DNA from: Oscillospiraceae bacterium
Lineage (GTDB): Bacteria; Bacillota; Clostridia; Oscillospirales; Ruminococcaceae
Length of the DNA: 64,000 bases
Direction: 5' to 3'
Assembly: GCA_021199855.1 (NCBI GenBank)
Contig: JAJQHD010000057.1
Span: 124,001 to 188,000 of the forward strand
Numbering within the stretch: the first letter of the stretch is position 1; every line of letters starts with the position of its first letter. The translations under genes were made by a program, and so were the position numbers. Shown here in pieces: positions 8,345-15,486 of this stretch. The notes under the pieces are model-generated. The model made no database searches, was not told the origin of the DNA, and worked only from the letters and a program-made list of their open reading frames with translations.

Positions 8345-9757
8345 TCAGATAGTTTCAACCTTGATAAGATTCGTATTTCCCGAGCGTCCGTTGGTCATGC
8401 CGCCGGTGACTACAATCTTGTCACCTCTCTGGAGGTTGAATACCTTGAGAGATGTGTTCTTCGCAGTGTAGAAGAGAACGTCGGTCGATTCGTAGGTGTC
8501 GCACATGTAGGGAGTGACGCCCCAGGAAAGAGCGAGCTTATAGCAGGTCTTGACATTGGTGGTAAGACCCAATATGTCAACAGGGCATCTGAATCTTGAA
8601 ACCATTCTTACAGTCGAGCCGGAGAGCGAGCAGACCGCAATCGCCTTTGCGTTGACGTCAACCGCCATGCCGCAGGTTGCGTGGGAAATAGCGTCGACGG
8701 TGTTCTGAATCTTGAATTCAGCCGTTCTGAAGAGCTTGGTATAGTCGATGCTCTTTTCAGTAGTTTCAGCAATCTTCGCCATAGTCTGCAATGCCAGAAC
8801 CGGGTATTTGCCAGCGGCAGTTTCACCGGAGAGCATTATAGCACTCGTTCCGTCATAAACGGCGTTCGCTACGTCCGATGTCTCAGCTCTTGTCGGTCTT
8901 GGGTTATGAATCATCGATTCAAGCATCTCGGTGGCGGTAATGACACGCTTGCCGAGGAGTCTGCACTTTGTGATGAGCTGTTTCTGGATGGCGGGAAGCT
9001 TCTCGAAGGCGATCTCAACGCCCATGTCGCCTCTGCCAATCATGATTCCGTCGGCAACCTCGCAAATCTCCTCGATGTTGTCAATACCAGCCTGATTCTC
9101 AATCTTCGCAATCAGGTCGATGTCTTTGCCGCCGTTGGCGTCCAGAAGTGTCTTTATGTCAATCATATCCTGCTTGCAGGAAATGAATGAGCAGGCGACA
9201 AAGTCAACGCCGTTTTCGATTCCGAAGAGCAAATCGGACTTGTCCTGTTCGCTGAGATACTCCTGTTTTAAAAGCTTTGTCGGGAAGCTCATCGACTTGT
9301 TATTGGAGAGCTCGCCGCCCTCATTTACAACCGTATAGACATTCGTGTCGTCAACAGATGTGACGGTGAATTTGAGGAGTCCGTTATTGAGAAGGATTAT
9401 GTCGCCTTCTTCGAGATCATGAGCAAGACCCTTGTAGTTTACGGTGACTCTCTCCTGATTACCGACAACGTCCTCTGTAGTGAAGATGAATTTGTCGCCT
9501 TCACTAAGAGTAATCTTTCCGTTCTCAAAAGAGCGGATTCTGTACTCAGGACCTTTTGTGTCGAGCATGATTGCAACCGGCAGGTCGAGTTCTGAACGAA
9601 GCTTCTTGATAAGGTTTATCTTTTCAAGATGGTCTTCGTGAGTTCCGTGGGAGAAGTTGAGCCGGGCTACGTTCATTCCCGAGAGCATCATTTCCCGAAG
9701 GGTAGCTTCATCACTGCAAGCAGGACCAATGGTACAGATGATTTTTGTCTTTCTCAT
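8345..9757 (-). CDS. pyk: Pyruvate kinase
   Basis: Transfers phosphate from phosphoenolpyruvate to ADP, the last step of glycolysis, in the cytoplasm. The 470-residue length matches the basic A-B-C domain form; the extra C-terminal PEP-utiliser domain seen in Bacillus-type enzymes is absent. Motifs in order: KTKIICTIGPA, the substrate loop MNVARLNFSHG, MLDTKGPEYR, the metal-binding region IAKIENQAGIDNIEEI, GRGDMGVE, and TATEMLESM plus RAETSDVANAV. The C-domain at about residues 350-470 normally binds the allosteric effector. The gene stands alone, starting from ATG with a GGAGGAA ribosome site at 9763-9769. Confidence 0.97.
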   Translation of the reverse strand: MRKTKIICTIGPACSDEATLREMMLSGMNVARLNFSHGTHEDHLEKINLIKKLRSELDLPVAIMLDTKGPEYRIRSFENGKITLSEGDKFIFTTEDVVGNQERVTVNYKGLAHDLEEGDIILLNNGLLKFTVTSVDDTNVYTVVNEGGELSNNKSMSFPTKLLKQEYLSEQDKSDLLFGIENGVDFVACSFISCKQDMIDIKTLLDANGGKDIDLIAKIENQAGIDNIEEICEVADGIMIGRGDMGVEIAFEKLPAIQKQLITKCRLLGKRVITATEMLESMIHNPRPTRAETSDVANAVYDGTSAIMLSGETAAGKYPVLALQTMAKIAETTEKSIDYTKLFRTAEFKIQNTVDAISHATCGMAVDVNAKAIAVCSLSGSTVRMVSRFRCPVDILGLTTNVKTCYKLALSWGVTPYMCDTYESTDVLFYTAKNTSLKVFNLQRGDKIVVTGGMTNGRSGNTNLIKVETI

Positions 9758-9856
9758 AGTGGATTCCTCCGATTTATCTTGTAGTAATTGTTATTGTTGA
9801 GAGTAATAAGCCGTCAAGAGTCTTGAAAGCTTGTTATTCCCGGCAAACTGAAGTAT

Positions 9857-9888
9857 GCTACCCGCACGGAGTTTACCATGCGGGTAGC
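9857..9888 (-). terminator. Hairpin after the isomerase-like gene
   Basis: Perfect 10-base stem GCTACCCGCA / TGCGGGTAGC just past the 3' end of the isomerase-like gene. The following T content is weak, so it may be an inefficient terminator or an RNA-stabilising hairpin. Confidence 0.55.
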
Positions 9889-9898
9889 GGAGTTTAAA

Positions 9899-11383
9899 TC
9901 AGGCGAAAGGATTCTCAGTCGGGTAGGGAAGAGAAGCAGGCTGATTGTAGGCAATGTCCTCGATGCCGAGATACTTCATAACCTCGAACATGAGCTTGCC
10001 GCAATGGCTGAACGCAACCGCACCGTGGTGAGGATATCTCTTCTGGATGAGAACATGGCGATAGAATCTGCCCATCTCAGGAATTCCGAATACTGCGATA
10101 CCGCCAAACGAACGGGTAGCAACAGGAAGAATCTCGCCTTCAGCGATGTATGCATGAAGCTTTCCGTCGCTGTCGCACTGAAGTCTGTAGAAGGTGATGT
10201 CAGAAGGAGCGATGTCGCCCTCAAGAGTTCCTCTGGTGAAGTCAGGCTCACTGCCCTGGGGCTCAAGGAGTCTGTGCTGGATGAGCTGATACTTTACAGC
10301 TCTGTCGTCGCACATCTTGCAGGAAGGAGTATTGCCGCAGTGGAAGCCCATGAATGTATCGGTGAGCTTGTAGCCGAGGTCGGCAATCTTGTCCTCATCG
10401 TATATGTACTGAGGAACGCTGTTGTTGATGTCGAGAAGAGTAACGGTGTCGCCGGTGAGGCAGATGCCGATGTACTCGGAAAGAGCACCATAGATATCAA
10501 CTTCGCAGGAAACAGGGATTCCTCTGGAGCAGAGACGGCTGTTTACATAGCAAGGCTCAAAGCCGAACTGGCTCGGGAAAGCAGGCCAGCACTTGTCAGC
10601 GAATGCGACATACTGTCTTGAACCCTTGTGGTTCTCAGCCCAGTCAAGAAGAGTGAGCTCGAACTGAGCCATTCTCTCACTGAGGTCGGGATAGAACTTG
10701 CCTTCGCCCATCTCAGCCGCCATTTCAGCGCAGACACCGGGGATTCTCGGGTCACCAGCGTGCTCCTTGTAGGAGACCAAGAGGTCGAGCTCGCTGTTCT
10801 CCTCGATCTCAACGCCCAGTTCATAAAGACCGTTGATAGGGGCGTTGCAGGCGAAGAAGTCCTGCGGACGGGGACCGAAGGTGATAATCTTTAAGTTCTT
10901 GAGACCAAGGATAACTCTTGCAATCGGAACAAACTCAGCAATCATCTTTGTGATGTCCTCAGCGGTTCCGACAGGATACTCAGGGATGTAGCCCTTCAGC
11001 TTGCGAAGACCTAAGTTGTAGGAGCAGTTCAGCATACCGCAATAAGCGTCGCCTCTGCCGTTAATCATGTCTCCATCGCCCTCAGCGGCTGCAACGAACA
11101 TGCAAGGACCATCGAAGTTCTTTGCAATAAGGGTTTCGGGAGTCTCGGGACCGAAGTTACCGAGGAATACAACGAGTGCGTTGCATCCAGCCGCCTTGAC
11201 GTCCTCAACAGCCTTAAGCATATCGAGCTCGTTCTCAACGGTTACAGGGCACTCATAGAGATCCTGACCCTTAGCCTTGCACTCAGCGGCAATTGCGGCG
11301 CGTCTCTTCTCAGAAAGCTGAATCGGGAAGCAGTCACGTGAAACGGCAACAATACCGAGCTTTACAACAGGAATGTTTATCAT
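9899..11383 (-). CDS. L-fucose/L-arabinose isomerase family protein, substrate unknown
   Basis: A 494-residue cytosolic protein that resembles the fucose/arabinose isomerase superfamily: an N-terminal Rossmann-like half with ALVVFLGNFGPETPE, a central NLKIITFGPRPQDFF segment, and a C-terminal half with an acidic/histidine cluster (MGFHCGNTP, SHCGKLMFEVMKYLG) that could hold the metal. True FucI and AraA are about 590 and 500 residues; the exact sugar cannot be told. Start: an ATG at 11383 has an ideal GGAGG site 6 bases upstream; the frame extends 9 codons further but that start has no ribosome site. It is transcribed alone from a strong promoter, so it probably serves sugar interconversion independently of a transporter operon. 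Confidence 0.75.
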   Translation of the reverse strand: MINIPVVKLGIVAVSRDCFPIQLSEKRRAAIAAECKAKGQDLYECPVTVENELDMLKAVEDVKAAGCNALVVFLGNFGPETPETLIAKNFDGPCMFVAAAEGDGDMINGRGDAYCGMLNCSYNLGLRKLKGYIPEYPVGTAEDITKMIAEFVPIARVILGLKNLKIITFGPRPQDFFACNAPINGLYELGVEIEENSELDLLVSYKEHAGDPRIPGVCAEMAAEMGEGKFYPDLSERMAQFELTLLDWAENHKGSRQYVAFADKCWPAFPSQFGFEPCYVNSRLCSRGIPVSCEVDIYGALSEYIGICLTGDTVTLLDINNSVPQYIYDEDKIADLGYKLTDTFMGFHCGNTPSCKMCDDRAVKYQLIQHRLLEPQGSEPDFTRGTLEGDIAPSDITFYRLQCDSDGKLHAYIAEGEILPVATRSFGGIAVFGIPEMGRFYRHVLIQKRYPHHGAVAFSHCGKLMFEVMKYLGIEDIAYNQPASLPYPTENPFA

Positions 11384-11466
11384 ACTATACCTCCAAATAA
11401 ATATTTTCATTCTTTACTTCCGTACGAAAACGGACACAAAGAACGTGTATGCAATCATGCACCTCT

Positions 11467-11495
11467 ATTATATAATAAACTCGAACGCTTTTCAA
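11467..11495 (-). promoter_or_regulatory. Promoter of the isomerase-like gene
   Basis: Minus-strand TTGAAA (11490-11495) and TATAAT (11467-11472) are 17 bases apart. The transcript would have a leader of about 75 bases before the ATG at 11383. Confidence 0.78.
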
Positions 11496-11549
11496 CTGTT
11501 TTCTTCAGAAATTGAGTGAAATTTTCGTTGTTATAGTCGTTGGCAGACA

Positions 11550-11633
11550 TTGGCTCCCCTTATCAAGGGGAGCTGGCGGCGTAGCCGTCTGAGAGGTGTG
11601 CGAGCCCACGGGGCGAGCGCGGACTTGTCGGCA
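11550..11633 (+). repeat. Dispersed intergenic repeat, family A (copy 1)
   Basis: Begins with a hairpin GGCTCCCCT-TATCA-AGGGGAGC, continues as TGGCGGCGTAGCC and CTGAGAGGTG, and ends in a GC-rich tail. The same order recurs at 12892, 35918, 41366 (inverted) and 41476. The gene-free stretch 11384-11696 holds this repeat, a promoter and a terminator; nothing else is seen in it. Confidence 0.8.
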
Positions 11634-11646
11634 GGTATATTATCAA

Positions 11647-11673
11647 AAATCCCCTCCGTTCCTGAAGGGGATT
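11647..11673 (-). terminator. Rho-independent terminator of the lipoprotein gene
   Basis: Stem AATCCCCT / AGGGGATT around a 10-base loop, flanked by A and T runs, 24 bases after the lipoprotein gene. Confidence 0.75.
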
Positions 11674-11696
11674 TTATCGTGCAACAGATTATTGCT

Positions 11697-12509
11697 TCAG
11701 TCATCGATAAGCTCTTCCATCTCTGCGCCGTAAATGGCGACGACGTTATCCGAATTTACCTCACGGTTCATTATTTCCTTCAGCGAGTCAGGAATTTCAT
11801 CTTCACTGAGTTCGCGCATGCTGTTTGAAATTTCTGAGAATTTCCATACGGTTGTGGTGGTGACGAAATATCCTCCTAAGCTATCATCAAAATAAACGAG
11901 CATGGCGGGATTTTCCACTGATGTTTTGAGATAGTTCATGGTTGTGGCTTCATAACAGCTTCCGAACTGGAAGCCATAGCTGTCGCTATCTCCATCGTAC
12001 GAGCAAATTGCCATTGAAACAACCTCGTCACCATACATGATAGGGAAGTAGTAAAATGTGTCGTAATATTCTCCCGTACTGCCGTTATATGGCGTGATGC
12101 CCGTAGCAACGCTCATGCCCTCGACTATGAATTCCGCATAGCCTAATGAGGCGATGACATCCACGCTCATGTGTTCAAGCTGGTCGGTGACGTACTCAAT
12201 AACTTCTTCGGGAATCTCGGCGGTTTCGACATAAATTGCATTCTCGCTGATGTTGTCCGGGTCGAAAAAGTTGACGGAGAAGGGACTCTCGCCGTCGTAA
12301 ATCTTTTCGCCATCTACAATCCCTATGACCTCTGCCTCAGCTTCATCTTCCTCAACTGATTCAAATTCCGGCTCTTCGACGGTGGAGCCGTCAGAGACGA
12401 TAATATCATCAGTTGTTTCGATGTCCTCAGGCTCTGTCTCCACAAGCGAGCAGGCGCAGAAGGTGAGGGTGAGGGTAATTGCTGTCAGAATAAGTATAAA
12501 TCTTCTCAT
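11697..12509 (-). CDS. Secreted lipoprotein of unknown function
   Basis: 270 residues. The first 20 form a lipoprotein signal peptide: MRRF, a hydrophobic core, and a lipobox ending FCAC at about residue 19, so the mature protein would be lipid-anchored outside the membrane. An acidic linker rich in Glu/Asp/Thr covers about residues 22-62. The remaining 200 residues look like one compact alpha/beta domain, with VIEYVTDQLEHMSVDVIASLGY and alternating strands; I do not recognise the family. The start has AAGGAGG at 12519-12525. It sits alone, ending at its own terminator, and is divergent from the tRNA genes. Confidence 0.72.
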   Translation of the reverse strand: MRRFILILTAITLTLTFCACSLVETEPEDIETTDDIIVSDGSTVEEPEFESVEEDEAEAEVIGIVDGEKIYDGESPFSVNFFDPDNISENAIYVETAEIPEEVIEYVTDQLEHMSVDVIASLGYAEFIVEGMSVATGITPYNGSTGEYYDTFYYFPIMYGDEVVSMAICSYDGDSDSYGFQFGSCYEATTMNYLKTSVENPAMLVYFDDSLGGYFVTTTTVWKFSEISNSMRELSEDEIPDSLKEIMNREVNSDNVVAIYGAEMEELIDD

Positions 12510-12605
12510 TTTATATCCTCCTTGGATGTATTTCTATACTACTAACACACATCAGGGAGGAAAATTATTGCACATCTCAAAAATATTTTTCTGCAAAATC
12601 CATCG

Positions 12606-12634
12606 TTGACATTTCCTCCGTCAAGTGCTATAAT
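12606..12634 (+). promoter_or_regulatory. Promoter of the tRNA operon
   Basis: TTGACA (12606-12611), 17-base spacer, TATAAT (12629-12634): a full consensus promoter 25 bases before tRNA-Leu. Confidence 0.85.
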
Positions 12635-12659
12635 AATTCCCACGGGAAGAACAGGGAAT

Positions 12660-12742
12660 GCACCTGTGGTGGAATTGGCAGACACGATAGATTTAGGTTC
12701 TATTGCTTTCGCGTGCAGGTTCAAGTCCTGTCAGGTGCACCA
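12660..12742 (+). tRNA. tRNA-Leu (anticodon TAG)
   Basis: Acceptor arm GCACCTG pairs with CAGGTGC, and CCA is encoded. The anticodon stem ATAGA/TCTAT encloses the loop TTTAGGT, giving anticodon TAG, which reads CUA. A long variable arm, as in class II tRNAs, and a T arm GCAGGTTCAAGTCCTGT are visible. It is the first of two tRNAs on one transcript. Confidence 0.93.
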
Positions 12743-12759
12743 TTTCTCCCCGTAATAAT

Positions 12760-12833
12760 GCAGATGTAGTTCAGTGGCAGAACATCAGCTTCCCAAGCTG
12801 AATATGCGGGTTCGATTCCCGTCATCTGCTCCA
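12760..12833 (+). tRNA. tRNA-Gly (anticodon CCC)
   Basis: Acceptor arm GCAGATG pairs with CATCTGC followed by T and CCA. The anticodon stem TCAGC/GCTGA encloses TTCCCAA, giving CCC, which reads GGG. The T arm is GCGGGTTCGATTCCCGT. It lies 17 bases after tRNA-Leu and is followed by a terminator. A damaged copy of its 3' end lies 145 bases further on. Confidence 0.93.
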
Positions 12834-12840
12834 AAAAAGC

Positions 12841-12869
12841 GTCCCAGCCATACGGCTGGGACTGTTTTT
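12841..12869 (+). terminator. Terminator after the tRNA genes
   Basis: Perfect 9-base stem GTCCCAGCC / GGCTGGGAC with a 4-base loop, followed by TGTTTTTG. Confidence 0.88.
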
Positions 12870-12891
12870 GTCGCTATGAGGGTTGTGATTT

Positions 12892-12975
12892 AGGCTCCCC
12901 TACGCTTAGGGGAGCTGGCGCCGAAGGCGACTGAGAGGTGCGCGACCAAAGGGAGCGCGTTCGCCGCTGGCGAAC
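12892..12975 (+). repeat. Dispersed intergenic repeat, family A (copy 2), beside a tRNA remnant
   Basis: AGGCTCCCCTACGC-TTAGGGGAGC hairpin, then TGGCGCCGAAGGCGA, CTGAGAGGTG and a closing hairpin TTCGCC-GCT-GGCGAA. It is followed without a gap by the 3' fragment of a tRNA-Gly, suggesting that the repeat replaced or interrupted the 5' part of that tRNA gene. Confidence 0.8.
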
Positions 12976-12976
12976 T

Positions 12977-13005
12977 GTGGGTTCAGATTCCCGTCATCTG
13001 CTCCA
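12977..13005 (+). pseudogene. 3' fragment of a tRNA-Gly gene
   Basis: GTGGGTTCAGATTCCC and GTCATCTGCTCCA copy the T arm, acceptor strand and CCA end of the intact tRNA-Gly at 12760-12833, with one extra base in the T loop. The similarity runs on into a terminator like that of the intact gene. The D arm, anticodon arm and 5' acceptor strand are missing. Tandem duplication of tRNA-Gly followed by repeat invasion explains this best. Confidence 0.75.
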
Positions 13006-13011
13006 AAAGAG

Positions 13012-13034
13012 ACCCCCAGCCAATGGCTGGGGGT
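13012..13034. terminator. Strong hairpin terminator
   Basis: Perfect 10-base stem ACCCCCAGCC / GGCTGGGGGT with loop AAT. On the minus strand it is followed by TCTCTTTT, so it can end the sigma/anti-sigma transcript; on the plus strand it matches the terminator position of the lost tRNA copy. Confidence 0.78.
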
Positions 13035-13057
13035 TGTGTTATGCGGAGGGAAACTAA

Positions 13058-14824
13058 CTATCTATTTACTTCAACGCTTATGCCATCCGTCTCAAACCCT
13101 CCAGTAAAGCAGACGTAATCCACCTCGTCGAGGTCAACAGTCGTCTCCCAGATGAAAGCTCTATAGCCTGTGACAATTTTCGAGACACCGTCAACATCTT
13201 CACGGTAATACTCAATCTCGGCAGATGCTGTGTGAATCTCCTCGCCGTTCTTGGTGACGATGGTCACGTCGTTCGGAGCCCATGAACTATCGGAAATGGT
13301 GTAATCATAAGTGAAAGTACAACCAAATTCGCTGATTTCAAGCTCCGAAATGCCCGGGGCATCGGTAGTAATGCTTATAGTGTCAATGCTGTTTCGCTCA
13401 ACATTAAGTTCAAAGTCCCAATCGCCACTGATAATCATGTCGTCCGATTCGAGATAGTTCGTGTGAAGGTTCCCAAGCTCTAATGTGCAGTCAAGAGCTG
13501 TTGCATCGGGGTCGGTGAGTGTATACTCGCTTCTGAGAAGAACGTAGTAAACTCCGTCCTCGCCGCTTTCCATAGTGATGTACTCAACAGAGGAAATGGA
13601 GGTCCCGTCTGCGACAAGCTGGCAATCTCCGAAGTTCATGTTCTCACATACTCCATCGATAACATCGCTCTCAACCCTGAGAAGCAGGTATATATTGCTT
13701 TCGTCTGCCACAGCTTTTTCAACCGAGACAGTCACATCGCTATCGGTGACGCTTGACGCTTCGACATTTACGGGAATGTCGGTATAGCCGATTCGGATAT
13801 ATGCGACATTATCGAGGTTAATCGCCGATGACCATGCGTACATCCAGGTTATTGTGGGCTGACCAAGTACTGATTCGGTCGTTCTTCCCTCGACCGGCTT
13901 AATCATGGTGCCGTCCTTCATAACGATATATACTGAATCGAAACCGCCGTCATACTCGGTGTCTATATAGTACTTATCAACGCCAAAAGTGTCGGGAAGA
14001 ATAGCAGTATCGCTGTCATAGGTGATATACATTCCACCTTCGCTTAGAGAAATTGCAGTTACGTCACGTGTGATCATATCATAGTATATTTCTGTTATCA
14101 CGCCATTTTCTGCAAATTCTTCTGCCCAGTCCATGTATCTCATTCTGACAGTGACAGCTACCGATTCACCCTCGGGGATAACTTCAATGGTTTCGCCAGG
14201 AACTCTGTCAACGGTAAAGTCGATTGAGCAAACTTCGGTATGTTCTTCACCTTTGGTTATTTTCAGAGTTACATCCAGTTCTGTGGCATCAGAGTCGCCG
14301 ATATAGCCATATGTAGTGTGGGCAACGTAGTAGGTAGCACCGTCACTATGAACGCCATCATAGGATAAACCGCCTGTAGCGAAGTCTATGAACGAGCCGT
14401 ATATCTTTGCACTGCAACTTTCCAGAGGATATTTTTCATCACTGCCCTCGACCTTGAGAAGCACATTTATCCTGAAATCAGTCACTGTTGCGGATTCTAC
14501 TGTGATGGTCAGGTCGTCAGTGCTTTCGGTTGCGCCGACATATTGCTCTGACTCTACCATATCCTCGTAGACTTCGTCGCTGATTTCTCTGCCGGTAATA
14601 ATCTCCTGCTCTAATTTGAGACTTTCGGCAATACTCTCATGTGCAACGAGGATTCCCGCTCCCATCATGAGGACTGAAACAGCCGCAATCACTGCCGCTA
14701 TGAGCAGTTTTGTGTGCCTGATTCTGTGCTTTGCGGGCTGATATTCCGCCGCTTCCGTCAGATACTTTTCATCCACCATGTCAATGGCAGTCGAGAGCTT
14801 CTCTGCATTTTCGTGTTTGTTCAT
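13058..14824 (-). CDS. Membrane-anchored anti-sigma-factor-like protein (DUF4179 type)
   Basis: 588 residues: a short cytoplasmic N-terminus (about residues 1-38, starting MNKHENAEKLSTAIDMVDEKYL), one membrane helix at about 39-62, and about 525 extracellular residues of beta-rich, acidic sequence with repeating Ig-like blocks (DLTITVESATVTDFRINVLLKVEGS and VTVSVEKAVADESNIYLLLRVES are related). This layout fits DUF4179-type proteins encoded after ECF sigma genes. The start overlaps the sigma stop by 4 bases. The likely role is to hold the sigma factor at the membrane until an outside signal is sensed; the signal is unknown and the short cytoplasmic part has no obvious zinc anti-sigma motif. 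Confidence 0.75.
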   Translation of the reverse strand: MNKHENAEKLSTAIDMVDEKYLTEAAEYQPAKHRIRHTKLLIAAVIAAVSVLMMGAGILVAHESIAESLKLEQEIITGREISDEVYEDMVESEQYVGATESTDDLTITVESATVTDFRINVLLKVEGSDEKYPLESCSAKIYGSFIDFATGGLSYDGVHSDGATYYVAHTTYGYIGDSDATELDVTLKITKGEEHTEVCSIDFTVDRVPGETIEVIPEGESVAVTVRMRYMDWAEEFAENGVITEIYYDMITRDVTAISLSEGGMYITYDSDTAILPDTFGVDKYYIDTEYDGGFDSVYIVMKDGTMIKPVEGRTTESVLGQPTITWMYAWSSAINLDNVAYIRIGYTDIPVNVEASSVTDSDVTVSVEKAVADESNIYLLLRVESDVIDGVCENMNFGDCQLVADGTSISSVEYITMESGEDGVYYVLLRSEYTLTDPDATALDCTLELGNLHTNYLESDDMIISGDWDFELNVERNSIDTISITTDAPGISELEISEFGCTFTYDYTISDSSWAPNDVTIVTKNGEEIHTASAEIEYYREDVDGVSKIVTGYRAFIWETTVDLDEVDYVCFTGGFETDGISVEVNR

Positions 14825-15378
14825 TCAAAAAATCTCCTTTCGCTTAAATAGTCTTTCAGCTTTTTCCGGATTCTTACCAGCCTTACCGAGACCGTCTTTT
14901 CCGTCAGTCCGGTGAGTTTTGCTATGTCCTTGAGGCTGTCCGAGAACCAGTAGCGTCGCAGGAAGATGACCCGGTTTTCAGCCGAGAGCGTTTCAAGGAA
15001 GCTGTCGACCGCTTCCGAAAGCTCTTTGAAGTCAAGCTCCGCTTCGACGCTCGAATTTCCGGGGAGGCACTCTTCCAGCTCGTCAAGTGCCACCTGATAG
15101 AAGCTGTCCCGCTTCTGAGCGCTTCTGTATCTCAGAATTTTCAGCGACTGGTTCTTCGCGATTCTAAGGACATATGCAAGCAGATTCTCCGGCTTTTCAG
15201 GAGGAATCCTGTTCCAGACCGCAAGGTATGTATCATTGACTGCCTCGCTTGCGTCCTCCACGCTCCCAAGGACGTTTTTTGATACACTCCTGCAAAGGCT
15301 GCCGTATTTCCGGTCAAGCTCAATTATAGCCGACTCCGACCGCTCAAAGAACAGCCTGATAATCTTCTCGTCTTCCAT
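14821..15378 (-). CDS. ECF-type RNA polymerase sigma factor
   Basis: 185 residues with sigma region 2 (about 10-80: SVEDASEAVNDTYLAVWNRIPPE and NLLAYVLRIAKNQSLKILRY) and region 4 (about 125-180: LSAENRVIFLRRYWFSDSLKDIAKLTGLTEKTVSVRLVRIRKKL). It directs RNA polymerase to a small regulon. The ATG at 15378 has AAAGGAGG 6 bases upstream; the frame's earlier GTG start lies inside that ribosome site and is rejected. It is translationally coupled to the anti-sigma-like gene. Upstream at 15403-15426 is an inverted repeat, AGTACCCG-CGGGATACT, which may be part of an autoregulated promoter. Confidence 0.9.
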   Translation of the reverse strand: MEDEKIIRLFFERSESAIIELDRKYGSLCRSVSKNVLGSVEDASEAVNDTYLAVWNRIPPEKPENLLAYVLRIAKNQSLKILRYRSAQKRDSFYQVALDELEECLPGNSSVEAELDFKELSEAVDSFLETLSAENRVIFLRRYWFSDSLKDIAKLTGLTEKTVSVRLVRIRKKLKDYLSERRFFE

Positions 15379-15457
15379 ATCAATTCCTCCTTTCACTATT
15401 ACAGTACCCGAATTTTCCGGGATACTACGCTCCAGCGAAAGATTTTTTGAAAAAAGT

Positions 15458-15478
15458 GCCTCCCAAACTAAGGGAGGC
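15458..15478 (-). terminator. Terminator of the ABC exporter gene
   Basis: Stem GCCTCCC / GGGAGGC; on the minus strand it is followed by ACTTTTTTC. It lies 9 bases beyond the exporter stop codon. Confidence 0.8.
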
Positions 15479-15486
15479 GTTTAAGT

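Noticed and set aside
9878..10621. A 247-codon plus-strand frame opposite the isomerase-like gene
   Set aside because: No ribosome site and no recognisable fold; opposite-strand shadow.
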